The position numbers and the translations under genes are program-made. Below, piece after piece: positions 16,744 to 24,158 of a DNA stretch of 48,356 nt. Every line of letters starts with the position of its first letter. Position 1 is the stretch's first letter. Under the pieces are notes generated by a model. It saw nothing but the letters and a program-made list of their open reading frames with translations, was not told the DNA's origin and did not search any database. Origin of the DNA: Minisyncoccota bacterium (GTDB lineage: Bacteria; Patescibacteriota; Microgenomatia; PFEM01; JAFGMK01); the NCBI GenBank assembly GCA_016927565.1, contig JAFGMK010000023.1, positions 1 through 48,356 of the forward strand, given 5' to 3'.

Positions 16744-18243
16744 ATGGTCAAATTGAAGAAGCAAAAATTAGATTCTTCCGCTCAGTCCGGGCAATCCCGT
16801 CCTCCGGTAGTGAGTATTTTGGGACACATTGATCATGGTAAGACCTCGTTACTTGATTTTATCAGGAAAGCGAAAATTGCCACCAGTGAGGTCGGAGGAA
16901 TCACCCAGCATATTGGGGCTTATCAGATAAGTTTCAAAAACAAAAAAATTACCTTTATCGATACGCCGGGCCACGCTGCTTTTGCTGAGATGCGGGCTCG
17001 GGGAGCCAAAGCAACTGATCTGGCAGTTTTAGTGATTGCCGGGGATGAAGGAGTTAAGCCTCAAACTCGGGAATCGCTCAAGTTTATCCGCCAAGCAAAA
17101 ATCCCCTTTTTAGTGGCTGTAAATAAAATTGATCTCCCGTCAAGTAATGTCGAGATGGTTATTAAACAGCTGGCTAAAGAAAATGTTTTGGTGGAAAAAA
17201 GAGGCGGAGAAGTGGTTTTGGTTCCGGTTTCGGCCAAAACCGGCGAGGGGGTTGAAGACTTGCTGGAAATGATCGTCTTAATTGCTGAAATGGAGGATTG
17301 GCGAGTTGAAGCAGAGGCGGCCTTAACCGGAGTGGTGGTGGAGTCAAAACTCGACTCTTCCAGAGGGCCGGTAGCGACGATTTTGGTTAAGTCAGGCCAG
17401 CTTTCCCGATCAGACACGATCTGGGCCGAGGGGGTTAAGGGAAAGGTAAAGGCGATGCGCGATGAAATGGGCCGGGAGGTCAAGCGGGCTGTTCCCAGTC
17501 AACCGGTGGAGGTTTTGGGTTTTGAATCGCCCCCGCCTGTGGGGGCCTTAGTGAATTCTTTAATAATGCCGAAAATTGGATCCGGGCCGCTGCCGGTTAA
17601 AAACCAAACTGTTTCTGACCAGGAATCGGAACGGCCGGTTTCTGATGAATCCCGGGGAAAAAATCTAAAGGTGGTTTTGAAGGCTGATACTCAGGGAACC
17701 TTAGAGGCAATTGAAGCTAATTTGCCTTCTAAGATAGAGGTAATTTATCGGGGAGTAGGTGATATTTGTGAGTCTGATGTTCTATTGGCTCAAACCACGG
17801 CTAGTTTTGTGATTGGTTTCGGTGTTCGTCTTCCGGCCGGAGTGAAAAAACTGGCTCAAATTGAAAAGGTGAGAATTCAAACTTTTAACTTGATTTATAA
17901 GCTCTTGGAGGAAGTAGAAAGTCAACAGCTAAAAACAGTAAAGCCGTTGATTAATGAAGAGGTGCTTGGCGAGGCGGAAGTATTAAAACAGTTTCAAGTC
18001 AATCAGAAAAAAATAGTCGGGGGACGGGTTTTGTCCGGCCGAATTGCTCGGGGTGATAGAGTTCATCTTAAACGAGGAAATAAGGTCATCGCCGATTCTT
18101 TTCTGAAGTCGCTGAAGCAAGGTAAGGTCGAAGTGGAGAAAGCGAAACCGGAAGAAGAGTTCGGGGCCTTATTGTTGCCCGAAATTGATTTTAGGAAAGA
18201 AGATGTGTTAGTATCTTTCCGCGAACTGCCCTCAAAAGGATGA
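16744..18243 (+). CDS. infB: Translation initiation factor IF-2 (short form)
   Basis: This 499-residue protein starts almost directly with the GTPase domain ([10 protein letters not shown]-loop near residue 27, [12 protein letters not shown]), followed by domain II (about 195-285), domain III (about 310-400) and the C-terminal C2 domain that binds fMet-tRNA (about 410-495). The long N-terminal region of IF2 in most bacteria is missing, so this is a minimal version. A linker (about 285-315) between domains II and III is charged and poorly conserved. The stop overlaps the start of the next gene by 4 bases (ATGA), indicating translational coupling. Confidence 0.95.
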   Translation: MVKLKKQKLDSSAQSGQSRPPVVSILGHIDHGKTSLLDFIRKAKIATSEVGGITQHIGAYQISFKNKKITFIDTPGHAAFAEMRARGAKATDLAVLVIAGDEGVKPQTRESLKFIRQAKIPFLVAVNKIDLPSSNVEMVIKQLAKENVLVEKRGGEVVLVPVSAKTGEGVEDLLEMIVLIAEMEDWRVEAEAALTGVVVESKLDSSRGPVATILVKSGQLSRSDTIWAEGVKGKVKAMRDEMGREVKRAVPSQPVEVLGFESPPPVGALVNSLIMPKIGSGPLPVKNQTVSDQESERPVSDESRGKNLKVVLKADTQGTLEAIEANLPSKIEVIYRGVGDICESDVLLAQTTASFVIGFGVRLPAGVKKLAQIEKVRIQTFNLIYKLLEEVESQQLKTVKPLINEEVLGEAEVLKQFQVNQKKIVGGRVLSGRIARGDRVHLKRGNKVIADSFLKSLKQGKVEVEKAKPEEEFGALLLPEIDFRKEDVLVSFRELPSKG

Positions 18244-19247
18244 GCCGCTTACCAGAAATTGACTTACTGAATAAAAGTCTGGCTGATTTTCAGAAAGGGG
18301 CTATCTTTATTCCTCAGAATCCTTCTTTTGATCAGGCGGCGGCGGCCTTGGGTCTTTTTTTGTCTCTTTCTCAATCAGGTAAGAGTTTTTCAGTAATCTG
18401 TTCGACGCCGATGACGGTCGGCTTCTCGCAATTAGTAGGAGTGGATAAGATTACTGAAAAAATCAACAGTCAAAATCTGGTTGTTAGTCTGGACTATCAG
18501 GAAGATGCTGTTAGTAAGGTTAGTTACAACCTTAACGGGAAAAAGTTTAATTTGATAATTCAGCCCAAACCCGGTTTCTCTCCTTTGTCAACCAGAAATG
18601 TCAAATTCTCTTATTCGGGTAAAACAGATTTTCTGGTGACTATCGGAGCTGCATCGCTCACCGATTTGGGCTCTGTTTATCAGACGGAAGCAGGAATCTT
18701 CAAAGAAGCAAAAATTTTAAACATTGATATTAGCCATGAAAATTCCCGATTCGGCAAAATTAATGTTGTTTTTTCTTCGGCCAGCTCTTATTCTGAGGTA
18801 ATTGCGGCTTTGCTGGAGATTGCTGATTATCCGGCTGATCAGGATATCGCAAGTAATCTTTTTTTAGGAATTAAAAAAGCGACCGATAATTTTACCAATC
18901 CCGGGACGAGCGCTGAAGCTTTTTCGGGGGCCGCTTTCTGCTTGCGTCATGGTGCCAGACGCCAGTCCGATCCGGTTCGGGCGGCTCCGGTAAAAGAAGC
19001 GGCAACTTTGAAAGTAATGTCTAAAAAAGATTCAGCAGGAAAACCGCCTCCGGTTAATGCATCCGCGGAGGCGGATGTGTCGGAAAATGATTTACCGGCA
19101 GGGAATTTTTCGCCCGGTCTGGTTGGAGACGCAGCTGCTTTTGAAGAGCCGGCAACCCAGACAAATTCCGGCGAGCCGGTTCCTGTTCAATCGCCGGCAG
19201 ATGATTGGTACGGGCCGAAAATATTCCGGGCGCCCAAGCGGGCCTGA
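18240..19247 (+). CDS. DHH/NrnA-like protein lacking catalytic metal ligands
   Basis: This 335-residue protein has residues 1-240 aligning by eye with DHH phosphoesterases of the NrnA type: NPSFDQAAAALGLFLSL (near 27-43), NIDISHENSRFG (161-172) and LGIKKATDNFT (209-219). At each place where NrnA has metal ligands they are changed: the first Asp of the DxD pair is Ser, the DHH triad reads Asp-Ile-Ser, and the Asp of GI..DT is Ala. The tail (about 240-335) is low-complexity, Pro/Ala-rich and probably disordered. It is coupled to infB, at a position where an nrnA gene is common in infB-rbfA-nrnA-truB operons. It is probably a catalytically dead, perhaps nucleic-acid-binding, relative. Confidence 0.75.
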   Translation: MSRLPEIDLLNKSLADFQKGAIFIPQNPSFDQAAAALGLFLSLSQSGKSFSVICSTPMTVGFSQLVGVDKITEKINSQNLVVSLDYQEDAVSKVSYNLNGKKFNLIIQPKPGFSPLSTRNVKFSYSGKTDFLVTIGAASLTDLGSVYQTEAGIFKEAKILNIDISHENSRFGKINVVFSSASSYSEVIAALLEIADYPADQDIASNLFLGIKKATDNFTNPGTSAEAFSGAAFCLRHGARRQSDPVRAAPVKEAATLKVMSKKDSAGKPPPVNASAEADVSENDLPAGNFSPGLVGDAAAFEEPATQTNSGEPVPVQSPADDWYGPKIFRAPKRA

Positions 19248-19257
19248 ACTTAGGTTC

Positions 19258-19286
19258 TTGTTTTCCCAAAAGCTAATTGCTATAAT
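19258..19286 (+). promoter_or_regulatory. Promoter for rpsO
   Basis: TTGTTT (19258-19263) and a perfect TATAAT (19281-19286) are separated by 17 bases. The predicted start near 19293 gives a leader of about 47 bases before rpsO. Confidence 0.65.
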
Positions 19287-19339
19287 AATTTCCTGAGAGA
19301 TTTTTTTATTACTAACCAGCCAAAATTAATTTCTGACTA

Positions 19340-19621
19340 ATGGCTTTAAAGACCGACGAAAAGAAAAAAATTATTAAAAAATTTGCTACTGTTGCCGGTG
19401 ATACCGGTTCTCCTGAAGTCCAGATTGCCTTGCTGACGGCAAAGATTCAGAAGCTGTCATCTCACTTAAAGGAGCATAGGAAAGATACTCATTCTCGCCG
19501 CGGTCTCCTCTCGATGATTTCCAAAAGGAGACGTTTGCTAAATTATCTTTTAAAGGAAGACAAGAAAAAAGGAGCTGAGCGGTACAAGGGCGTGATTACC
19601 CATCTCGGACTTTCTAAGTAA
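19340..19621 (+). CDS. rpsO: 30S ribosomal protein S15
   Basis: This 93-residue protein has the S15 pattern: [52 protein letters not shown]15 binds the central domain of 16S rRNA early in 30S assembly. It is followed by pnp, the order found in many bacteria. It has its own promoter in addition to read-through from nusA-infB. Confidence 0.96.
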   Translation: MALKTDEKKKIIKKFATVAGDTGSPEVQIALLTAKIQKLSSHLKEHRKDTHSRRGLLSMISKRRRLLNYLLKEDKKKGAERYKGVITHLGLSK

Positions 19622-19648
19622 TTGACTTCCAAAACAAAGGAGAAGGAA

Positions 19649-21913
19649 ATGATTCAAAAGAAGACAAAGAGGGTTGTTGCTGATATTGAGGTTGGTGACA
19701 AGACTCTGGTTTTAGAAACCGGTTATTTGGCTGAGCAGGCAGATGGGGCAGTTCTTGCCAGGCTGGGCGATACTCTGGTTCTGGCGACAGTAGTGACAGA
19801 ACCAACCCGGGAAGAACTTGATTATTTCCCTTTGGGGGTTGAATTTATCGAAAGATTATATGCCGGAGGACGAATCAAGGGGTCGCGTTGGGTAAAAAGA
19901 GAGGGGCGGCCTTCTGACGAGGCGATTCTTACTGCCCGGTTAATTGATCGATCAATTAGGCCGCTTTTTGACAAGAGTTATCAATTTCGGATTCAAGTAA
20001 TAATAACCGTTCTTTCAGTTGATGCCGAAAATAGTCCGGATATTCCCGCTGCTTGTGCTACCAGCGCTGCTTTAGCTATCTCCGGAGTTCCCTGGAAGGG
20101 TCCGGTGGGAACGGTTAGATTGGGATTTGTAGCCAAAGACGGCGAAAGCAGTTTTATTATAAACCCGACTTATCAGGATCTTGAATATTCGGAAATGGAA
20201 ATGATTTTTTCAGGAACCGACCGGGCAGTGGTAATGATTGAGGGGAAGGCCAGAGAAATACCGGAAAAAACCTTTCTGGCTTCCCTGGACGAGTCTTTGA
20301 TTCAAATTAAAAAAATCATTAAAGGAATTAACGAATTTGCTGATAAGGCGGGGGTAAAAAAACAGATTTTCAGAAAGCTTGAAGTTGATCCGGCCTTAGT
20401 CGGAGAGATTAAGAAAGCAGCCGGTAAGGAAATTGAAGAAGCGGTTTTGGCGCCGGTCGGAGAGGGGGAAGCGATTAGGGATTCTGTTTCCCAATTAGTG
20501 GAAGCAATGATTGAGAAGTTCCCTGAAGCAGGCAGTTATCAGGTGAGAGAAGCGGTTGACCAGTTGATTAAAAAAGCTGTCCGAAGACAGATTCTTTTAA
20601 AGAAAAAGAGGATTGACGGCCGGGGTTTAAAAGAAATCCGTCCGATTGCGGTTGGAGTGAGCATCTTACCTCGAACTCATGGTTCGGCGATGTTTAAGAG
20701 AGGCAAAACTCAAGCCCTGACAATTGCGACTTTGGGCGCTCCTTCTCTGGGACAGTTGATCGAAAGCATGGAAGGAGAAGAAACTAAAAGGTATATGCAT
20801 CATTATTATATGCCTCCTTTTTCGACAGGCGAAACCGGACGATTGGGATGGCCTTCCCGGCGGGAAATTGGTCACGGGGCTTTGGCTGAAAGCGCTTTGG
20901 AACCGGTTATTCCCAGCGAGGAAAAATTCCCTTACACCGTTCGGGTAGTTTCAGAGATTATGTCTTCCAACGGTTCAACCTCGATGGCCTCAGTTTGTGG
21001 GTCAACCCTAGCTTTAATGGATGCCGGTGTGCCGATTAAGTCACCAGTGGCTGGGATAGCTATGGGCTTGATCAGTGACGGTAAGCAGCATCTGGTTCTT
21101 TCTGACATTCTCGGTCAGGAAGATTTTCAGGGAGATATGGATTTCAAGGTTGCCGGAAGCAAAGAGGGTATTACAGCGATTCAAATGGATGTTAAAAATA
21201 GTCAAATTCCCCTTAAAGTTTTAAAAGAAGCTTTCGAACAAGCCCGGGAAGGGCGGCTTTATATTCTGGATAAAATGTTGGCAGTCTTGCCGGCTTCGCG
21301 GACTCAAGTTTCTAAATTTGCGCCTAAAATTGAAGTAATTCATGTGCCGACCGAGAAAATCGGGGAAGTCATTGGCCCGGGCGGAAGAACAATCAAACGA
21401 ATTATCAGCGAAAGCGGGGCAACAGTAGACATCGAAGATGACGGCTCGGTTAATATTTCTTCTCCGGATAGAGTGGCAGTTGAGAAGGCGGCAGCAATGA
21501 TTCAAGGAATTACCCGGGAAGTTAAAGTAGACGATGAATTTGAGGGAACGGTTAAAAGAATTCAACCTTTCGGCGCCTTTGTCGAGATTGCTCCCGGGAA
21601 GGAAGGGTTGGTTCATGTATCTCAAATGTCAACCGATTTCGTCAATGACCCCGGCGAGGTGGTAGAGATCGATCAAAAGGTTAAGGTGAGAGTGGTTAAG
21701 ATTGATGAAATGAAACGGATCAATCTTTCAATGCTCGAAAAAGGCCAGAAGCCGCCGGAACGTTCAAGCCGGATGCCGGGGAGAGATCCGAATTCGGGAG
21801 GATACGATTCGGGAAGAAGATCTTCCGGGCGCTTTTCTGATCGGCCTCACCCTTACAAAAGGCGGTCGGATAATCGAAGATCGGGTTTCGGATCCCGCGA
21901 TTACCGTCGTTAG
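19649..21913 (+). CDS. pnp: Polyribonucleotide nucleotidyltransferase (PNPase)
   Basis: This 754-residue protein has two RNase PH domains (about 10-225 and 320-545), with a helical linker between them, then a KH domain (about 555-620, EKIGEVIGPGGRTIKRIISESGATVDIEDDG) and an S1 domain (about 625-695, GTVKRIQPFGAFVEIAPGKEGLVHVSQM). The tail is Arg/Ser/Gly-rich. PNPase degrades RNA 3' to 5' using phosphate. The ATG at 19649 is chosen because AAAGGAGAAGG precedes it; an upstream in-frame TTG at 19622 has no ribosome-binding site. It forms a unit with rpsO. Confidence 0.96.
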   Translation: MIQKKTKRVVADIEVGDKTLVLETGYLAEQADGAVLARLGDTLVLATVVTEPTREELDYFPLGVEFIERLYAGGRIKGSRWVKREGRPSDEAILTARLIDRSIRPLFDKSYQFRIQVIITVLSVDAENSPDIPAACATSAALAISGVPWKGPVGTVRLGFVAKDGESSFIINPTYQDLEYSEMEMIFSGTDRAVVMIEGKAREIPEKTFLASLDESLIQIKKIIKGINEFADKAGVKKQIFRKLEVDPALVGEIKKAAGKEIEEAVLAPVGEGEAIRDSVSQLVEAMIEKFPEAGSYQVREAVDQLIKKAVRRQILLKKKRIDGRGLKEIRPIAVGVSILPRTHGSAMFKRGKTQALTIATLGAPSLGQLIESMEGEETKRYMHHYYMPPFSTGETGRLGWPSRREIGHGALAESALEPVIPSEEKFPYTVRVVSEIMSSNGSTSMASVCGSTLALMDAGVPIKSPVAGIAMGLISDGKQHLVLSDILGQEDFQGDMDFKVAGSKEGITAIQMDVKNSQIPLKVLKEAFEQAREGRLYILDKMLAVLPASRTQVSKFAPKIEVIHVPTEKIGEVIGPGGRTIKRIISESGATVDIEDDGSVNISSPDRVAVEKAAAMIQGITREVKVDDEFEGTVKRIQPFGAFVEIAPGKEGLVHVSQMSTDFVNDPGEVVEIDQKVKVRVVKIDEMKRINLSMLEKGQKPPERSSRMPGRDPNSGGYDSGRRSSGRFSDRPHPYKRRSDNRRSGFGSRDYRR

Positions 21914-21938
21914 TAAATTTTTCCAAGTGAATTAGGTT

Positions 21939-21961
21939 AAGAAGCAGCTATTCAGCTTCTT
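21939..21961 (+). terminator. Hairpin after pnp
   Basis: AAGAAGC (21939-21945) and GCTTCTT (21955-21961) form a 7-bp stem with a 9-base loop, 26 bases after the pnp stop. The T run is short, so termination efficiency is uncertain. Confidence 0.45.
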
Positions 21962-22060
21962 TGACATTTCGAGATCATTATCTTTGTCAGAGAGCGTGAG
22001 TAACTATGATAAATGAATTCCTTGCCGGAGACCTCCTTTTTATGATAGGCTTTAGGTGCT

Positions 22061-23152
22061 ATGAAAAGTGATGCCGGCGGAACAGAACTCCTTGAGGGAA
22101 TTGCCAGACTCGAAAAAAGAGTCAGTTTGGCTGCGGTTCCTCCTGACCTCGAAGAAAAAATGCTGTTAACCATCAAAAGATTGGAGCGGATGATTAAATT
22201 CGGACGATATTCTTCCGAATACGAGCAGGCTGTTTTTTATATCGAATGGGTTACCGAGTTGCCCTGGAATAAGAGAAGCGAAGACATTCTTGACATGGAA
22301 AAAGCCAAAGAAGTGCTTTATAAAAATCACTATGGCTTGGAAGCGGTTAAGGATAGAATTCTGGAGTATCTGGCAGTTATGTCATTAAGGAGAGAAAGGG
22401 GTGAAGGTAACGGAGCGAAAGAGGAAGGGATTCTAAAGTTTATGCGAGCGCCGATTCTTTGTTTGGTTGGTTTAGTCGGCACCGGAAAAACAACTCTGGC
22501 TTATTCAATTGCTGAGGCAATGGGAAGGGAATTTGCCCGCATTCCTTTTGGCGGAATGGGAAGCGCTCTTGATTTGAGAGGTCAATCACGGGCTCATCCT
22601 GATGCTGAACCGGGTTTGGTGTTGAAGGCCGTTAAACGCTGCGGGACTAAAAATCCGGTTATTTTACTGGACGAAATTGATCGGGTATCAGATAATGCCC
22701 GGAGTGAGATTATGGGGGTTTTGGTTGAGCTCTTAGATCCGGAGCAAAACGCCGCTTTTCGGGATCATTTTGTTGATTTTCCTTTTGACCTTTCCCAAGC
22801 ATTATTCATCGCCACTTGCAATAATACTACTAACATTTCCACGGCGGTTTTAGATCGTTTGGAGCCGCTGCAAATGCCTTCTTATAATGATCAGGAGAAA
22901 ATAATTATTGGCCAGAAATATGTTCTGCCCCGATTGTTAAAAGAATCAGGTCTGACCGGAGAAAATTTAAAAATCGATAAGGACGTTTGGCCAAAAATAG
23001 TCAGGCCTTTGGGTTATGATGCCGGAATTAGAACTCTGGGCCGGACAATCAATACACTTTGTCGGAAAGTGGCAAAAATGATTGTTGAGGGTCAGGGTAA
23101 AAACTTTCATATTACTACTGAGAACATCAAAGAATATATTCCCATCTGGTAG
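22061..23152 (+). CDS. Lon-type AAA+ ATPase without protease domain
   Basis: This 363-residue protein matches the middle part of Lon: the helical segment ending YIEWVTELPWNK (60-70) and HYGLEAVKDRILEYLAV (90-106), the AAA+ domain with Walker A GLVGTGKTT (137-145), the GTKNPVILLDEID Walker B (195-207), LLDPEQNAAFRDHFVDFPFDLS, a sensor-1 Asn (about 254) and the small helical lid with RTLGRTINTLCRKVAKMI. It ends at the point where Lon enters its protease domain, so the Ser-Lys catalytic dyad is absent, and the substrate-binding N-terminal LAN domain is missing too. It is likely a stand-alone unfoldase or remodelling ATPase. A TATGAT box at 22041 suggests a promoter close to the ATG. udg follows after 20 bases. 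Confidence 0.85.
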   Translation: MKSDAGGTELLEGIARLEKRVSLAAVPPDLEEKMLLTIKRLERMIKFGRYSSEYEQAVFYIEWVTELPWNKRSEDILDMEKAKEVLYKNHYGLEAVKDRILEYLAVMSLRRERGEGNGAKEEGILKFMRAPILCLVGLVGTGKTTLAYSIAEAMGREFARIPFGGMGSALDLRGQSRAHPDAEPGLVLKAVKRCGTKNPVILLDEIDRVSDNARSEIMGVLVELLDPEQNAAFRDHFVDFPFDLSQALFIATCNNTTNISTAVLDRLEPLQMPSYNDQEKIIIGQKYVLPRLLKESGLTGENLKIDKDVWPKIVRPLGYDAGIRTLGRTINTLCRKVAKMIVEGQGKNFHITTENIKEYIPIW

Positions 23153-23172
23153 CCGGGCCGGTTTCAGTCAAA

Positions 23173-23814
23173 ATGTCCGAAAAAGAAAAAAAATTAATTG
23201 AAATTGCTCGGCGGGTAAGCCAATGCACTAATTGTCCGCTTCATAAAACAGCGACTAATCCGGTTCCGGGCGCCGGGAATCCGGAAGCAAAAATTGTTTT
23301 CATCGGGGAAGCCCCCGGTTTTCATGAAGATCAACAGGGTTTGCCTTTTGTTGGAGCTGCCGGGAAACTTCTGGAACGCCTGCTGGCGCTGATCGATTTA
23401 AAACGGGAGGAGGTTTTTATTTGTAATATGCTTCGACACCGGCCGCCGGGGAATCGGGATCCCCTGCCTGAGGAAATGAAAGCTTGTCAGCCTTTCCTGG
23501 ATGAGCAGATCAAAGTTATCGACCCTAAAATTTTAGTCACCCTTGGCCGGTTTTCAATGAATAAATTTTTGCCGGGAGCATATATCTCTCAAGTCCACGG
23601 GGTGGCGAGATATGTTAATTTTGCCGGCAAGAAGCGGATTGTTATTCCCATGTATCACCCGGCAGCGGCTTTGAGGAACGGTCGGGTGATGACGGCTTTT
23701 AGGAATGATTTTCAGAGGATTCCCCGATTTCTCTTTGAATCGCTGAATCAGGAAGAAACAGAGGAAGTTGTTTCGGAAGAAAAAACTCAAGATGAACAGA
23801 TGGGACTGTTTTAG
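23173..23814 (+). CDS. udg: Uracil-DNA glycosylase, family 4-like
   Basis: This 213-residue protein has CTNC (18-21), GEAPG (45-49, motif 1), QGLPFVGAAGKLLERLL and YHPAAAL (motif 2), all typical of family 4 uracil-DNA glycosylases that excise uracil from DNA. These enzymes hold a 4Fe-4S cluster with four Cys. Here the first two (18, 21) and the fourth (105) are present, but the third position (KCRPP in the family) reads LRHRPP, with His89 in place of Cys; Cys84 lies five residues earlier. The C-terminus is an acidic tail ending QMGLF, which fits the QxxLF sliding-clamp binding motif. It is co-transcribed with the Lon-like ATPase. Confidence 0.88.
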   Translation: MSEKEKKLIEIARRVSQCTNCPLHKTATNPVPGAGNPEAKIVFIGEAPGFHEDQQGLPFVGAAGKLLERLLALIDLKREEVFICNMLRHRPPGNRDPLPEEMKACQPFLDEQIKVIDPKILVTLGRFSMNKFLPGAYISQVHGVARYVNFAGKKRIVIPMYHPAAALRNGRVMTAFRNDFQRIPRFLFESLNQEETEEVVSEEKTQDEQMGLF

Positions 23815-23919
23815 ACTCCTCCCCGATCTGTCATTCTCGTGTGATTAACAGTAAGTGCAAAATAGGGTAAGGGATAGTATCTGTTTGGGTATTTACTCGG
23901 TTTCTTAAAATAATTCAGA

Positions 23920-23973
23920 GTTATTCGATCCCGGGTCGGGGGGGCTGCGGATTATCAAGGAAAGTAAGTAATT
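23920..23973. repeat. Minor intergenic repeat (second family)
   Basis: The order CGATCCCG, GGGG, CTGCGGATTATCAAGGAAAG and TAAGTAATT resembles 47424-47485 (CGATCCCG, GGGG, CTCCGGATTGTCAAAGAGAG, TGAATAGTT). A shorter related piece lies near 21985-22005. MITE copy B begins at its right end. The function is unknown. Confidence 0.4.
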
Positions 23974-24092
23974 GGGACTGTTGAATAATATCTTGGCTAT
24001 TCGTCATTCTGAGGCTAAAAGCCGAAGAATCCCATTCGAAAAGGGTCTTTAGCAGTTCAGGATGACGATGCGGAAAACAATATCCAACACTC
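23974..24092. mobile_element. MITE-like inverted-repeat element, copy B
   Basis: The left end GGGACTGTTGAATAATATC and the right end CAATATCCAACACTC are imperfect inverted repeats. The inner blocks CGTCATTCTGAG, GCTAAAAGCCGAAGAATCCC and TCAGGATGACGATGCG match copy A closely. It is non-coding. With the second-family repeat on its left, it fills most of the 344-base gap between udg and ftsK. Confidence 0.75.
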
Positions 24093-24120
24093 TTGTGAGT
24101 AACTACAGGTTAGTGCCTGT

Positions 24121-24151
24121 TTGGCTTCGGGGGGTAGTTTTGTTGTATAAT
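24121..24151 (+). promoter_or_regulatory. Promoter of ftsK, overlapping an apparent upstream ATG
   Basis: TTGGCT (24121-24126) and a perfect TATAAT (24146-24151) are spaced by 19 bases. The -10 box overlaps an in-frame ATG at 24150, so that ATG cannot be the start. Transcription would begin around 24158, directly at the ATG at 24159, which implies a leaderless mRNA. Confidence 0.65.
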
Positions 24152-24158
24152 GGTTAAA

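Noticed and set aside
24150-24158. ATG at 24150 as the start of ftsK
   Set aside because: It overlaps the TATAAT box; the transcript would begin downstream of it, so 24159 is preferred.
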